DNA from: Streptomyces albireticuli
GTDB lineage: Bacteria > Actinomycetota > Actinomycetes > Streptomycetales > Streptomycetaceae
DNA: 64,000 nucleotides
Direction of reading: 5' to 3'
Assembly: GCF_021228125.1 (NCBI RefSeq)
Contig: NZ_JAJQQS010000022.1
Span: forward strand, 1 to 64,000
Shown here piece by piece: positions 49,938 to 57,712 of this stretch (position 1 is the stretch's first letter; the number at the start of each line of letters is the position of its first letter). The translations under genes were made by a program, and so were the position numbers. Under the pieces are notes generated by a model that did not search any database, was not told where the DNA came from, and saw nothing but the letters and a program-made list of their open reading frames with translations.

Positions 49938-51416
49938 ATGACCTCCTCTTCTTCCCTTCCCCAGGACCGGCAGAGCCTCCCGGACAGCCTTCGGGCCGAC
50001 GCCCTGATGGAAGAGGACGTCGCCTGGAGCCACGAGATCGACGGGGAGCGCGACGGCGAGCAGTACGACCGCTCCGAGCGCGCGGCACTGCGCCGCGTCG
50101 CGGGTCTCTCCACCGAGCTGGAGGACGTCACCGAGGTCGAGTACCGCCAGCTGCGCCTGGAGCGCGTGGTGCTGGTCGGTGTCTGGACCTCCGGGTCGGT
50201 GCAGGACGCGGAGAACTCCCTCGCGGAGCTCGCCGCCCTCGCCGAGACCGCCGGTGCCCTCGTCCTCGACGGTGTCGTCCAGCGCCGCGACAAGCCGGAC
50301 CCGGCCACGTACATCGGCTCGGGCAAGGCCCAGGAGCTCCGGGACATCGTCCTGGAGACCGGCGCCGACACCGTGGTCTGCGACGGTGAGCTCAGCCCCG
50401 GTCAGCTCATCCACCTCGAGGACGTCGTCAAGGTCAAGGTGGTCGACCGCACCGCCCTGATCCTCGACATCTTCGCCCAGCACGCCAAGTCCCGAGAGGG
50501 CAAGGCCCAGGTCGCGCTCGCCCAGATGCAGTACATGCTGCCGCGGCTGCGTGGCTGGGGTCAGTCGCTCTCCCGGCAGATGGGTGGTGGCGGCGGCGGT
50601 GGCATGGCCACGCGTGGCCCCGGTGAGACCAAGATCGAGACGGACCGCCGGCGGATCCGCGAGAAGATGGCGAAGATGCGCCGGGAGATCGCGGAGATGA
50701 AGACCGGGCGCGACATCAAGCGCCAGGAACGCCGCCGCAACAAGATCCCGTCGGTCGCCATCGCCGGTTACACCAACGCGGGCAAGTCCTCGCTGCTCAA
50801 CCGGCTCACCGGCGCGGGCGTGCTGGTGGAGAACGCCCTGTTCGCCACCCTGGACCCGACCGTGCGCCGGGCCGAGACGCCCACCGGCCGGCTCTACACC
50901 CTGGCCGACACCGTCGGATTCGTCCGGCACCTGCCGCACCACCTCGTCGAGGCCTTCCGCTCCACGATGGAGGAGGTCGGCGACTCCGACCTGATCCTGC
51001 ACGTGGTGGACGGCTCGCACCCGGCGCCGGAGGAGCAGCTGGCGGCCGTGCGCGAGGTCATCCGCGAGGTCGGCGCGGTCGACGTGCCCGAGATCGTGGT
51101 GATCAACAAGGCGGATGCCGCGGACCCGCTGGTCCTCCAGCGTCTGCTGCGGGTCGAGAAGCATTCCCTCGCGGTCTCGGCGCGCACCGGCGAGGGCATC
51201 GAGCGGCTGCTGGCCCTGATCGACACCGAGCTGCCCCGGCCGGCCGTCGAGATCGAGACACTCGTGCCCTACACCCAGGGCTCGCTGATCGCGCGGGTCC
51301 ACGCCGACGGTGAGGTGATCTCCGAGGAGCACACCGAGGAGGGCACCCTCATCAAGGCGCGGGTGCACGAGGAGCTCGCCGCCGAGCTCCAGCGCTGCGG
51401 GACGGCCGGCGACTGA
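49938..51416 (+). CDS. hflX: Ribosome-associated GTPase HflX
   Basis: This 492-residue GTPase splits or rescues stalled ribosomes. The N-terminal HflX domain (about 70-250) includes ATYIGSGKAQEL and QVALAQMQYMLPRL, then a Gly-rich hinge MGGGGGGGMATRGPGETKIE. G-domain motifs are GYTNAGKSS (G1), DTVGF (G3) and NKAD (G4). An acidic N-terminal extension of about 70 residues is typical of Streptomyces. AAGGATC lies before ATG 49938. A strong bidirectional terminator follows the gene. Confidence 0.93.
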   Translation: MTSSSSLPQDRQSLPDSLRADALMEEDVAWSHEIDGERDGEQYDRSERAALRRVAGLSTELEDVTEVEYRQLRLERVVLVGVWTSGSVQDAENSLAELAALAETAGALVLDGVVQRRDKPDPATYIGSGKAQELRDIVLETGADTVVCDGELSPGQLIHLEDVVKVKVVDRTALILDIFAQHAKSREGKAQVALAQMQYMLPRLRGWGQSLSRQMGGGGGGGMATRGPGETKIETDRRRIREKMAKMRREIAEMKTGRDIKRQERRRNKIPSVAIAGYTNAGKSSLLNRLTGAGVLVENALFATLDPTVRRAETPTGRLYTLADTVGFVRHLPHHLVEAFRSTMEEVGDSDLILHVVDGSHPAPEEQLAAVREVIREVGAVDVPEIVVINKADAADPLVLQRLLRVEKHSLAVSARTGEGIERLLALIDTELPRPAVEIETLVPYTQGSLIARVHADGEVISEEHTEEGTLIKARVHEELAAELQRCGTAGD

Positions 51417-51443
51417 CCGGTCCCTCCCGGGCGTCGAGTACGC

Positions 51444-51477
51444 GAAGGCCCGCCCCCGGTCCCGGGGGCGGGCCTTC
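51444..51477. terminator. Bidirectional terminator after hflX
   Basis: A 16-bp perfect inverted repeat (51444-51459 with 51462-51477) has GAAGG/CCTTC at its base. It separates convergent hflX and the protease gene. Confidence 0.88.
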
Positions 51478-51554
51478 GGCCTTGGGATGATCGTTTCGCC
51501 TGGCCGCTTCCGCGGCCGGCGCTCAGGACCGCGCGGCAGGCTCCGAGCGGTTCC

Positions 51555-52742
51555 TCAGCGCTTGGCGAACTTCTGGCTGAGCGCGTCGTAGACGCCCTTC
51601 GCCTCGGTGCCGAGCCGCGGACCCGCGAGCCAGGTGCTGTCGGACGGGCCGATGGAGGTGTTGGAGACCAGCACCACCTTGCCGTCGCGCTTGGCGAACC
51701 AGCCGCCGCCCGACGAACCGCCGGTCATGGTGCAGCCGATGCGGTACATCGTGGGCTGCGACGGCTCGATCGTCAGCCGGCCCGGCCGGTCGACACAGTC
51801 GTACATCTTCTGGCCGTCGAAGGGCGGCGCGGCCGGGTAGCCCCACGCGCCCATGGACTGGATGGACTTCACCTGCGGGGCGTCGAAGTCGACCGTAAGG
51901 GCGTTGCCGACGGTCTCCTCCAGCGACTTGCCGGACCCGGCCTCGGGCTTCACGTGCAGCACGGCGAAGTCGTAAGGAGCGCCCGCGCCACCGGTCTCCG
52001 AGCCCTGGGTGATCCACTGGCCGGACGTCTGCGCCCAGTCCGCCCACCACACGCCGTACGGGGCGACGTCCTGCACCGGGGCGGTGTTCACCTGCGCGCC
52101 GGAGAGGCCCTTGTCGTTGTAGGAGGGCACGAAGGCGATGTTGCGGTACCAGCCGCCCTTCTTGCCCGCGTGCACGCAGTGGCCCGCGGTCCACACCATG
52201 TTGGACTTGCCGGGGTGCGCCGGGTCCTTGACGACGGTGGCCGAGCAGACCATGTGGCCCTGGGGGCTGTCGAAGAAGACCTTGCCGACCGGGGCGGCGT
52301 AGTTGTGGTACGGCAGGTTGACCGACTTGGCCTTGACCGGGGCTGGCTCCGGGTCGGTGACGCCCTGGTCGCCCGAGGCGCCCGGGGCCGTACCGGGGGC
52401 GCCCTTGCCGGCGAGCGTCTTGTCGCTGGAGCGCGCGTCCTTCATCGTGTCGGGCTTCCAGTGGCCCTTGATCATCGGGTTGATGAAGTCGCGTGCCTCA
52501 CGGAGCCACTGCTCCTTGTCCCAGTTCTTCCAGGCCCCGTTCTTCCACTTGTCCAGGTCCTTGAGGGAGGACGGGAGGTTCTTGGGCAGCTGGATGACGT
52601 CGTCGCCCGGCTGCGCGGCCGAGGCGCTGGGCTTGTCGCCGCCGGCGGCCTTGTCCTCGGAAGGGCCGCACGCGGTGGCGGTCAGGGCCAGCGCGGCGGA
52701 CAGAGCGGCCGCTGCCAGCGCGGGCCGACGGATGGAAGGCAT
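51555..52742 (-). CDS. Trypsin-like serine protease lipoprotein
   Basis: This 395-residue exported protein has a lipoprotein signal with basic SIRR, a hydrophobic Ala/Leu stretch and lipobox LTATAC near residue 25. A linker of about 125 residues includes repeated Lys-Trp pairs (DKWKNGAWKNWDKEQW). The chymotrypsin-fold domain shows His in TAGHCV, Asp in YDFAVLHV and Ser in GGSSGGGW. It resembles glutamyl-endopeptidase-like V8 proteases of the cell surface. The ATG 52742 follows GGGGGAA. It is divergent from the siderophore genes; ACCCTA at 52801-52806 reads TAGGGT on its strand and could be its -10. Confidence 0.82.
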   Translation of the reverse strand: MPSIRRPALAAAALSAALALTATACGPSEDKAAGGDKPSASAAQPGDDVIQLPKNLPSSLKDLDKWKNGAWKNWDKEQWLREARDFINPMIKGHWKPDTMKDARSSDKTLAGKGAPGTAPGASGDQGVTDPEPAPVKAKSVNLPYHNYAAPVGKVFFDSPQGHMVCSATVVKDPAHPGKSNMVWTAGHCVHAGKKGGWYRNIAFVPSYNDKGLSGAQVNTAPVQDVAPYGVWWADWAQTSGQWITQGSETGGAGAPYDFAVLHVKPEAGSGKSLEETVGNALTVDFDAPQVKSIQSMGAWGYPAAPPFDGQKMYDCVDRPGRLTIEPSQPTMYRIGCTMTGGSSGGGWFAKRDGKVVLVSNTSIGPSDSTWLAGPRLGTEAKGVYDALSQKFAKR

Positions 52743-52998
52743 GGAGTGGGTTCCCCCTGATCGTTCTGCTGTGTGACGGTGTGCCCGTTCTGCGCGGAAC
52801 ACCCTATGAAGTTGTCATGCACCGCCCCAGTGGAGGAGCAGGGCCCCACTATGCCGGTGGAAGGGGAGACGGAGGAGGCCGGGTCCCCGGTTCCGCAAGG
52901 AAGGATCTTGACCTCGAGCCGTGTTCCGTGGCTCGCGGCGTCGTTGGTACGTACGGGGGAGAACCGACCGGCGTTCAGCAGCAGGAGGATCCGAAGCC

Positions 52999-54618
52999 GT
53001 GGCCGTGACCCAGCTACCGCCGACGGCACCGTCGTCCACGGCCCACGAGGGCATTCTCCGGCGGCAGTCGGCGCGGGAGTCGGCCGCTCGGACGTATGCC
53101 CGCTCCCTCCCCATCGTGCCGGTGCGCGCCCGGGGTCTGACGATCGAGGGGGCCGACGGACGCCGCTATCTGGACTGCCTCCAGGGCGCCGGGTCGCTGG
53201 CGCTGGGGCACAATCACCCGGTCGTGCTCGAAGCCATCCGCGCCGTCCTTGACTCCGGGGCGCCGCTGCACGTCCTCGACCTGGCCACGCCCGTGAAGGA
53301 CGACTTCACCAGCGAGCTGTTCGCCACCCTGCCCCGTCAGCTGGCCGACTCCGCCCGTATCCAGTTCTGCGGCCCGGCCGGCACGGACGCCGTGGAGGCC
53401 GCCTTCAAGCTCGTCCGCACCGCCACGGGCCGCGACGGCCTGCTGGCGTTCACCGGCGCGTACCACGGCATGACGGAAGGGGCGATGGCCGCCTCCGGCG
53501 GCGCGCCCGGCGTCCGGGTGACGCGGCTGCCCTTCCCGCAGGACTACCGCTGCCCGTTCGGCGTCGGTGGCGAGGACGGGGCGCGCCTGGCCGCGCACTG
53601 GACCGAGAGCCTGCTGGACGACCCCAAGAGCGGCGTCCGGGTCCCCGCCGGAATGGTCGTCGAACCCGTGCAGGGCGAAGGCGGGGTCATCCCCGCGCCG
53701 GACGGCTGGCTGCGCCGGATGCGCGCCCTCACGGCCGCCCGCTCCATCCCCCTGATCGCCGACGAGGTCCAGACGGGCGTGGGCCGCACCGGGGCGTTCT
53801 GGGCGGTCGAGCACAGCGGGATCGTGCCCGACGTGATGGTGCTGTCCAAAGCGATCGGCGGCAGCCTCCCGCTCGCCGTCGTCGTCTACCGCGCCGACCT
53901 CGACGCCTGGGAGCCCGGCGACCACGCGGGCACCTTCCGGGGCAACCAGCTGGCGATGGCGGCCGGCACCGCGACCCTGCGCCACGTCCGGGAGAACGGC
54001 CTCGCCGAGCGCGCCGCGGTCCTCGGCGAGCGGATGCTCCGCCGCCTCCGCGAGGTCGGCCGCGAGCACGACTGCGTGGGCGACGTGCGCGGCCTCGGGC
54101 TCATGATCGGCGTCGAGTTCGTGCGCCCCGACGGCTCCGCCGGTCGGACGGCCTTCGAAGGTGAGCGCGGCGGTGCGACCGGCCGCGGCGCGGACAGCGG
54201 GCGTCCGGAGTCCGATCTGCTCGCGGACGGCCTCTGGCTGGCGGGCCCTCCGCCGGGCGGCGCCGGGCAGTCCGCCCCGGCCGTGCCGCCGCAGACCGAC
54301 GGGCGGCCGGGGTGCGCGGGCGGCCCGGGAGCGGAGCAGGCCGGCTTCCGCGCGGCCACCCGGCCCGGCCCGCTGCCCGCCGCCCCGGAGCTGGCCGCCG
54401 CCGTACGGCGGGAGTGCCTGCGCCGGGGCCTGATCGTGGAGCTGGGCGGCCGTCACTCCTGCGTCGTACGCCTCCTGCCCCCGCTCACCCTGACCGACGA
54501 GCAGGCCGAAGCGGTCCTCGACCGGCTCGCCGACGCCATCGCCGCGGTCTGCCGGACGGGCCACCGCGCAGCCACCCTGAGCACGCCGAAGGAGGCAGGC
54601 GCCGCATACCCGGCCTGA
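52999..54618 (+). CDS. Diaminobutyrate-2-oxoglutarate aminotransferase-like enzyme
   Basis: This class III, PLP-dependent aminotransferase of 539 residues is related to the diaminobutyrate transaminases of siderophore pathways (RhbA/DabA-like). It has LQGAGSLALGHNHPVVLEA near 60, AYHGMTEGAM near 155, DEVQTGVGRTGAFWA near 255 and the PLP lysine in VLSKAIGGSLPLAV. A low-complexity insert of about 75 residues (roughly 380-455, rich in Gly, Pro, Ala and Arg) interrupts the C-terminal domain between GVEFVRPDG and ELAAAVRRECLRRG. The usual family length is about 425-460. AGGAGG lies 10 nt before GTG 52999. It begins the three-gene siderophore set. Confidence 0.82.
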   Translation: MAVTQLPPTAPSSTAHEGILRRQSARESAARTYARSLPIVPVRARGLTIEGADGRRYLDCLQGAGSLALGHNHPVVLEAIRAVLDSGAPLHVLDLATPVKDDFTSELFATLPRQLADSARIQFCGPAGTDAVEAAFKLVRTATGRDGLLAFTGAYHGMTEGAMAASGGAPGVRVTRLPFPQDYRCPFGVGGEDGARLAAHWTESLLDDPKSGVRVPAGMVVEPVQGEGGVIPAPDGWLRRMRALTAARSIPLIADEVQTGVGRTGAFWAVEHSGIVPDVMVLSKAIGGSLPLAVVVYRADLDAWEPGDHAGTFRGNQLAMAAGTATLRHVRENGLAERAAVLGERMLRRLREVGREHDCVGDVRGLGLMIGVEFVRPDGSAGRTAFEGERGGATGRGADSGRPESDLLADGLWLAGPPPGGAGQSAPAVPPQTDGRPGCAGGPGAEQAGFRAATRPGPLPAAPELAAAVRRECLRRGLIVELGGRHSCVVRLLPPLTLTDEQAEAVLDRLADAIAAVCRTGHRAATLSTPKEAGAAYPA

Positions 54619-54627
54619 CGCCGTGGC

Positions 54628-56583
54628 ATGCCCGCCGCACACCGCATGAACGCACCCCACGGGACGGACGCGTCCACCGCCGGCCAGGAGCGCGAGCCGG
54701 GCCGGCCGCCCGGGCCCGTGGCCCCCGCGCTGCCCCGCCAGAGCGGCCACCCCGGCGAGCCCCCCAAGGCCGCCCCGGACCCCCTGGAACACCCCGATCC
54801 GAAGACCGCCGCGGACGCCGCCACGGTGGAGGGCCTCCTGCGCTGCTGGGTCCGGGAGAACGACCTCGCCCGTCCCGACGGCGACGCCCTTACGGTGCCC
54901 CTCACCGCCAGCGGCACCACTCTGCGCGTGCCCGTGCGTCACTGGTCCGCCGTCGGCTGGCACCGCTTCGGCCCGCCCGCCCTGGCGGACGGCCCCGCCG
55001 ACGCCCCGGCGGTCGACGCCGTCACTCTGGCCGCCCTCCTCACCCGCGAGGCCGCGCACCACGCCACGCGCGCCGGCGGCACCCCCACCGAGGACGGCGC
55101 CGAACTCGTCGGCCGGGTCGCGGACTCGGCGCGCAGGACAGCCGGATTCCTGGCGGCCCGCCGTGAGCGGCCCGCCGACCCCGACACCAGGGACCTCTTC
55201 CTCCACGCCGAGCAGTCCCTGCTCCTGGGGCATCCCCTCCACCCGGCTCCCAAGAGCCGCGAAGGGCTCTCCGAAGCGGAGTCCCACCGCTTCTCCCCGG
55301 AGGCGCGCGGGTCCTTCCCGCTGCACTGGCTCGCCGTCCACCGCTCCCTGCTCGCCACCGACTCGGCCTGGACCGAGCGCGGCCGCGCCGTGGACGCCGT
55401 CACCCTGGCCGTCCGGCTCGCGGGCCCGGGGCTGCGCGTGCCCCCGGACACCGTGCCGCTGCCGCTCCACCCCTGGCAGGCGCGCGACCTCCACAGCCGT
55501 CCCGCCGTGACCGCGCTCATGGACGCCGGACTCCTCCGCGACCTCGGCCCCTTCGGCGAGTCCTGGTACCCCACCTCCTCCGTTCGCACGGTGCACCGCC
55601 CCGGCGCGCCCGCCATGCTCAAGCTCTCCCTGGGGCTGCGCATCACCAACTCCCGCAGGGAGAACCTCCGTAAGGAGCTGTGGCGGGGCGTGGAGGTGCA
55701 CCGGCTGCTGCGCAGCGGGCTCGCCGAGCGCTGGCGCGCGGCCTGCGCGGGCGGGCTGGGCTTCGACATCGTCCGCGACCCGGCCTGGCTCGCCGTCGAC
55801 GCCCCGGACGGCACCCCGCTCACCGGCCTCGACGCCGTCATCCGGCACAACCCCTTCGGCCCCGGCGACGACGCCGCCTGCCTGGCCGGGATCGTCTCGC
55901 CGCGCCCCTGGGCGGACGGCCCCGAACCACCGGGCCCCGCGGGACACCTCACCATGCACTCACGGCTCGCCGATCTTGTCGCCCGGCTCGTCCTGCGTAC
56001 CGGCCGGCCCGCCGGAGCCGTCTCCGCGGAGTGGTTCCTGCGCTATCTGGAAGCCGTCGTCCGCCCCGTCCTGTGGCTCGACGGCCAGGCCGGCATCGCC
56101 CTGGAGGCCCACCAGCAGAACATCCTCGTGCTCCTGGACCGGGACGGCTGGCCGGTCGGCGGGCGCTACCGCGACAACCAGGGCTACTACTTCCGCGAGT
56201 CCCACCGCGAGCCGCTCGACCGGCTGCTCCCCGGGATCGGCACCGAGAGCGACACCTTCGTCTCCGACGAGGTGACCGACGAGAGGTTCGCCTACTACCT
56301 CGGCATCAACAACGTCCTCGGGCTGATCGGCGCCTTCGGTGCCCAGCGTCTCGCCGACGAGCGGATCCTGCTCGCCGCGCTCCGGCGCTTCCTCAAGGGT
56401 GCCGCCACCGGACCGGCCGCGACCCGCTCGCCCCTGCCCGCCCGCCTCCTGGAAGCGCCCACCCTGCGCTGCAAGGCCAATCTGCTGACCAGACTGCACG
56501 GGCTCGACGAGCTCGTCGGACCGGTCGACACCCAGTCCGTCTACGTCACCATCGCCAACCCCCTGGTCACGTCCACCGGATGA
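54628..56583 (+). CDS. IucA/IucC-family NIS siderophore synthetase
   Basis: This 651-residue enzyme belongs to the NRPS-independent siderophore synthetases, which use ATP to join carboxylates such as citrate to amines. The conserved segments are PLPLHPWQ near residue 285, SSVRTVHRPG, MLKLSLGLRITNSRR near 330, and the active-site EAHQQN near 490; the C-terminal FhuF-like part has RCKANLLTRL. A disordered Pro/Ala-rich tail precedes the domain. The first ATG is 9 nt after the aminotransferase stop; ATG 54646 is an alternative. It likely forms the amide bonds of a citrate-type or rhizobactin-like siderophore. Confidence 0.88.
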   Translation: MPAAHRMNAPHGTDASTAGQEREPGRPPGPVAPALPRQSGHPGEPPKAAPDPLEHPDPKTAADAATVEGLLRCWVRENDLARPDGDALTVPLTASGTTLRVPVRHWSAVGWHRFGPPALADGPADAPAVDAVTLAALLTREAAHHATRAGGTPTEDGAELVGRVADSARRTAGFLAARRERPADPDTRDLFLHAEQSLLLGHPLHPAPKSREGLSEAESHRFSPEARGSFPLHWLAVHRSLLATDSAWTERGRAVDAVTLAVRLAGPGLRVPPDTVPLPLHPWQARDLHSRPAVTALMDAGLLRDLGPFGESWYPTSSVRTVHRPGAPAMLKLSLGLRITNSRRENLRKELWRGVEVHRLLRSGLAERWRAACAGGLGFDIVRDPAWLAVDAPDGTPLTGLDAVIRHNPFGPGDDAACLAGIVSPRPWADGPEPPGPAGHLTMHSRLADLVARLVLRTGRPAGAVSAEWFLRYLEAVVRPVLWLDGQAGIALEAHQQNILVLLDRDGWPVGGRYRDNQGYYFRESHREPLDRLLPGIGTESDTFVSDEVTDERFAYYLGINNVLGLIGAFGAQRLADERILLAALRRFLKGAATGPAATRSPLPARLLEAPTLRCKANLLTRLHGLDELVGPVDTQSVYVTIANPLVTSTG

Positions 56584-56616
56584 CCGGCGGCCTCCGATCC
56601 CGGGCGAACGCGGTCC

Positions 56617-56647
56617 GGGGACCCGGGTGAACGGAGCCCGGGTCCCC
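56617..56647 (+). terminator. Hairpin between the siderophore synthetase and acetyltransferase genes
   Basis: GGGGACCCGGG (56617-56627) pairs perfectly with CCCGGGTCCCC (56637-56647). A second palindrome, CCCCGGCGCGCCGGGG, overlaps its right arm. It may cause partial termination or protect the upstream message. Confidence 0.5.
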
Positions 56648-56707
56648 GGCGCGCCGGGGAACGACGGCTTCCGGACCGACGGGAAGCCCTCGAAAGGAGC
56701 GTGTGCC

Positions 56708-57448
56708 GTGCAACCCACCGACCCCAGTGTCCACTCCAGCACCGAGGACACCCTCGATCTGAGGCTTCCGGACGACTTCGTCGAGCTCATCGCCTGCGAA
56801 CAGCCGGAGGCGCCCACCGGCGGGCCCGGCGGGTGGCTCCCGGGCGGGCCCGGCCGAGGGCCCGGCCGTGGCGGCCACGACCTCCTCGACTCCCTCGCCG
56901 AATGGGGCCCGGTCGCCACCCCGGTGGGCGGCTTCCAGCTCGTCCCCGTCCGGCTGGAGCGTGATCTCCCGCTGCTCGCCCGGTGGATGAACGATCCGGC
57001 GGTCGCCGCCTTCTGGGCGCTCGACGGCCCCGAGAGCGTCGTCGAGGCCCATCTGCGCGCCCAGCTCGACGGGGACGGCCGCAGCCTCCCCTGCCTCGGC
57101 GTGGTCGGCGGCGTCCCCATGAGCTACTGGGAGATCTACCGCGCGGACCTCGACCCCCTCGCCCGCCACTACCCCGCCCGGCCGCACGACACCGGGGTCC
57201 ACCTCCTGATCGGCAGGGTCGCCGACCGGGCCCGCGGGATCGGGAGCCGGCTGCTGCGGGCCGTCGCGGACCACATCCTGGATCACCGGCCCGCCTGCGC
57301 CCGGGTCGTGGCCGAGCCGGACCTGCGCAACACCCCTTGCGTGGCGGCTTTCCTCAGCGCGGGCTTCCGGCTGACCGGTGAGATCGATCTGCCGGGGAAG
57401 CGCGCGGCGCTGATGATCCGCGACCGCGCCCTGCGCGCGCTCCTCTGA
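56708..57448 (+). CDS. GNAT acyltransferase of siderophore assembly
   Basis: This 246-residue protein is related to the IucB/RhbD acyltransferases that acylate hydroxylamines or amines in hydroxamate siderophores. The C-terminal GNAT domain (about 75-246) has LPLLARWMNDPAVAAFWAL, then VVGGVPMSYWEIYRADLDPLARHY, then HLLIGRVADRARGIGSRLLRAV, which carries the acetyl-CoA site. The N-terminal 70 residues include a Gly/Pro-rich insert. AAAGGAG lies 8 nt before GTG 56708. The gene is third in the siderophore set. No N-hydroxylase or diaminobutyrate decarboxylase is next to it, so the pathway is incomplete here. Confidence 0.85.
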   Translation: MQPTDPSVHSSTEDTLDLRLPDDFVELIACEQPEAPTGGPGGWLPGGPGRGPGRGGHDLLDSLAEWGPVATPVGGFQLVPVRLERDLPLLARWMNDPAVAAFWALDGPESVVEAHLRAQLDGDGRSLPCLGVVGGVPMSYWEIYRADLDPLARHYPARPHDTGVHLLIGRVADRARGIGSRLLRAVADHILDHRPACARVVAEPDLRNTPCVAAFLSAGFRLTGEIDLPGKRAALMIRDRALRALL

Positions 57449-57498
57449 CACCCCGGCCGGAGCAACTCGGGGCGTCCGGGACCGATTTCCGCTCACTC

Positions 57499-57531
57499 GT
57501 ACGGGCGGAGATCGCGCGGCACCGCCCGTAC
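57499..57531 (+). terminator. Terminator after the siderophore set
   Basis: GTACGGGCGG (57499-57508) pairs with CCGCCCGTAC (57522-57531) across a 13-nt loop, 50 nt after the acyltransferase stop. Confidence 0.55.
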
Positions 57532-57680
57532 CGCGCCCGTACCGCCGCCGGGCGAGGGATCACGGCGCCGGTCCCGCGCTCCGCCCTCCCGCCTCCCGAC
57601 GTGACCTTTCTCCCTCCGCTCTCCTTCCGGGCACCGCCCATGCCGCGATCCGTCCCACTGATTCCGGAACAGCGTCGGTG

Positions 57681-57703
57681 ATGTCAGTGCCGCCCCTTAG
57701 GGT
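57681..57703 (+). promoter_or_regulatory. Damage-type (RecA-NDp/PafBC-like) promoter of the DinG-like gene
   Basis: ATGTCAGTGCC, 6 nt, TAGGGT: the TGTCAGTG core and the exact N6 spacing match the consensus TTGTCAGTGGC-N6-TAGggT, and the -10 is identical. It ends 9 nt before the ATG, so the transcript would have a leader of only about 3 nt. Confidence 0.7.
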
Positions 57704-57712
57704 GGAAGAGCT

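Noticed and set aside
52743..52998. Iron-box (DmdR/IdeR) site before the siderophore genes
   Set aside because: No sequence close to TTAGGTTAGGCTAACCTAA was found on either strand of the spacer.
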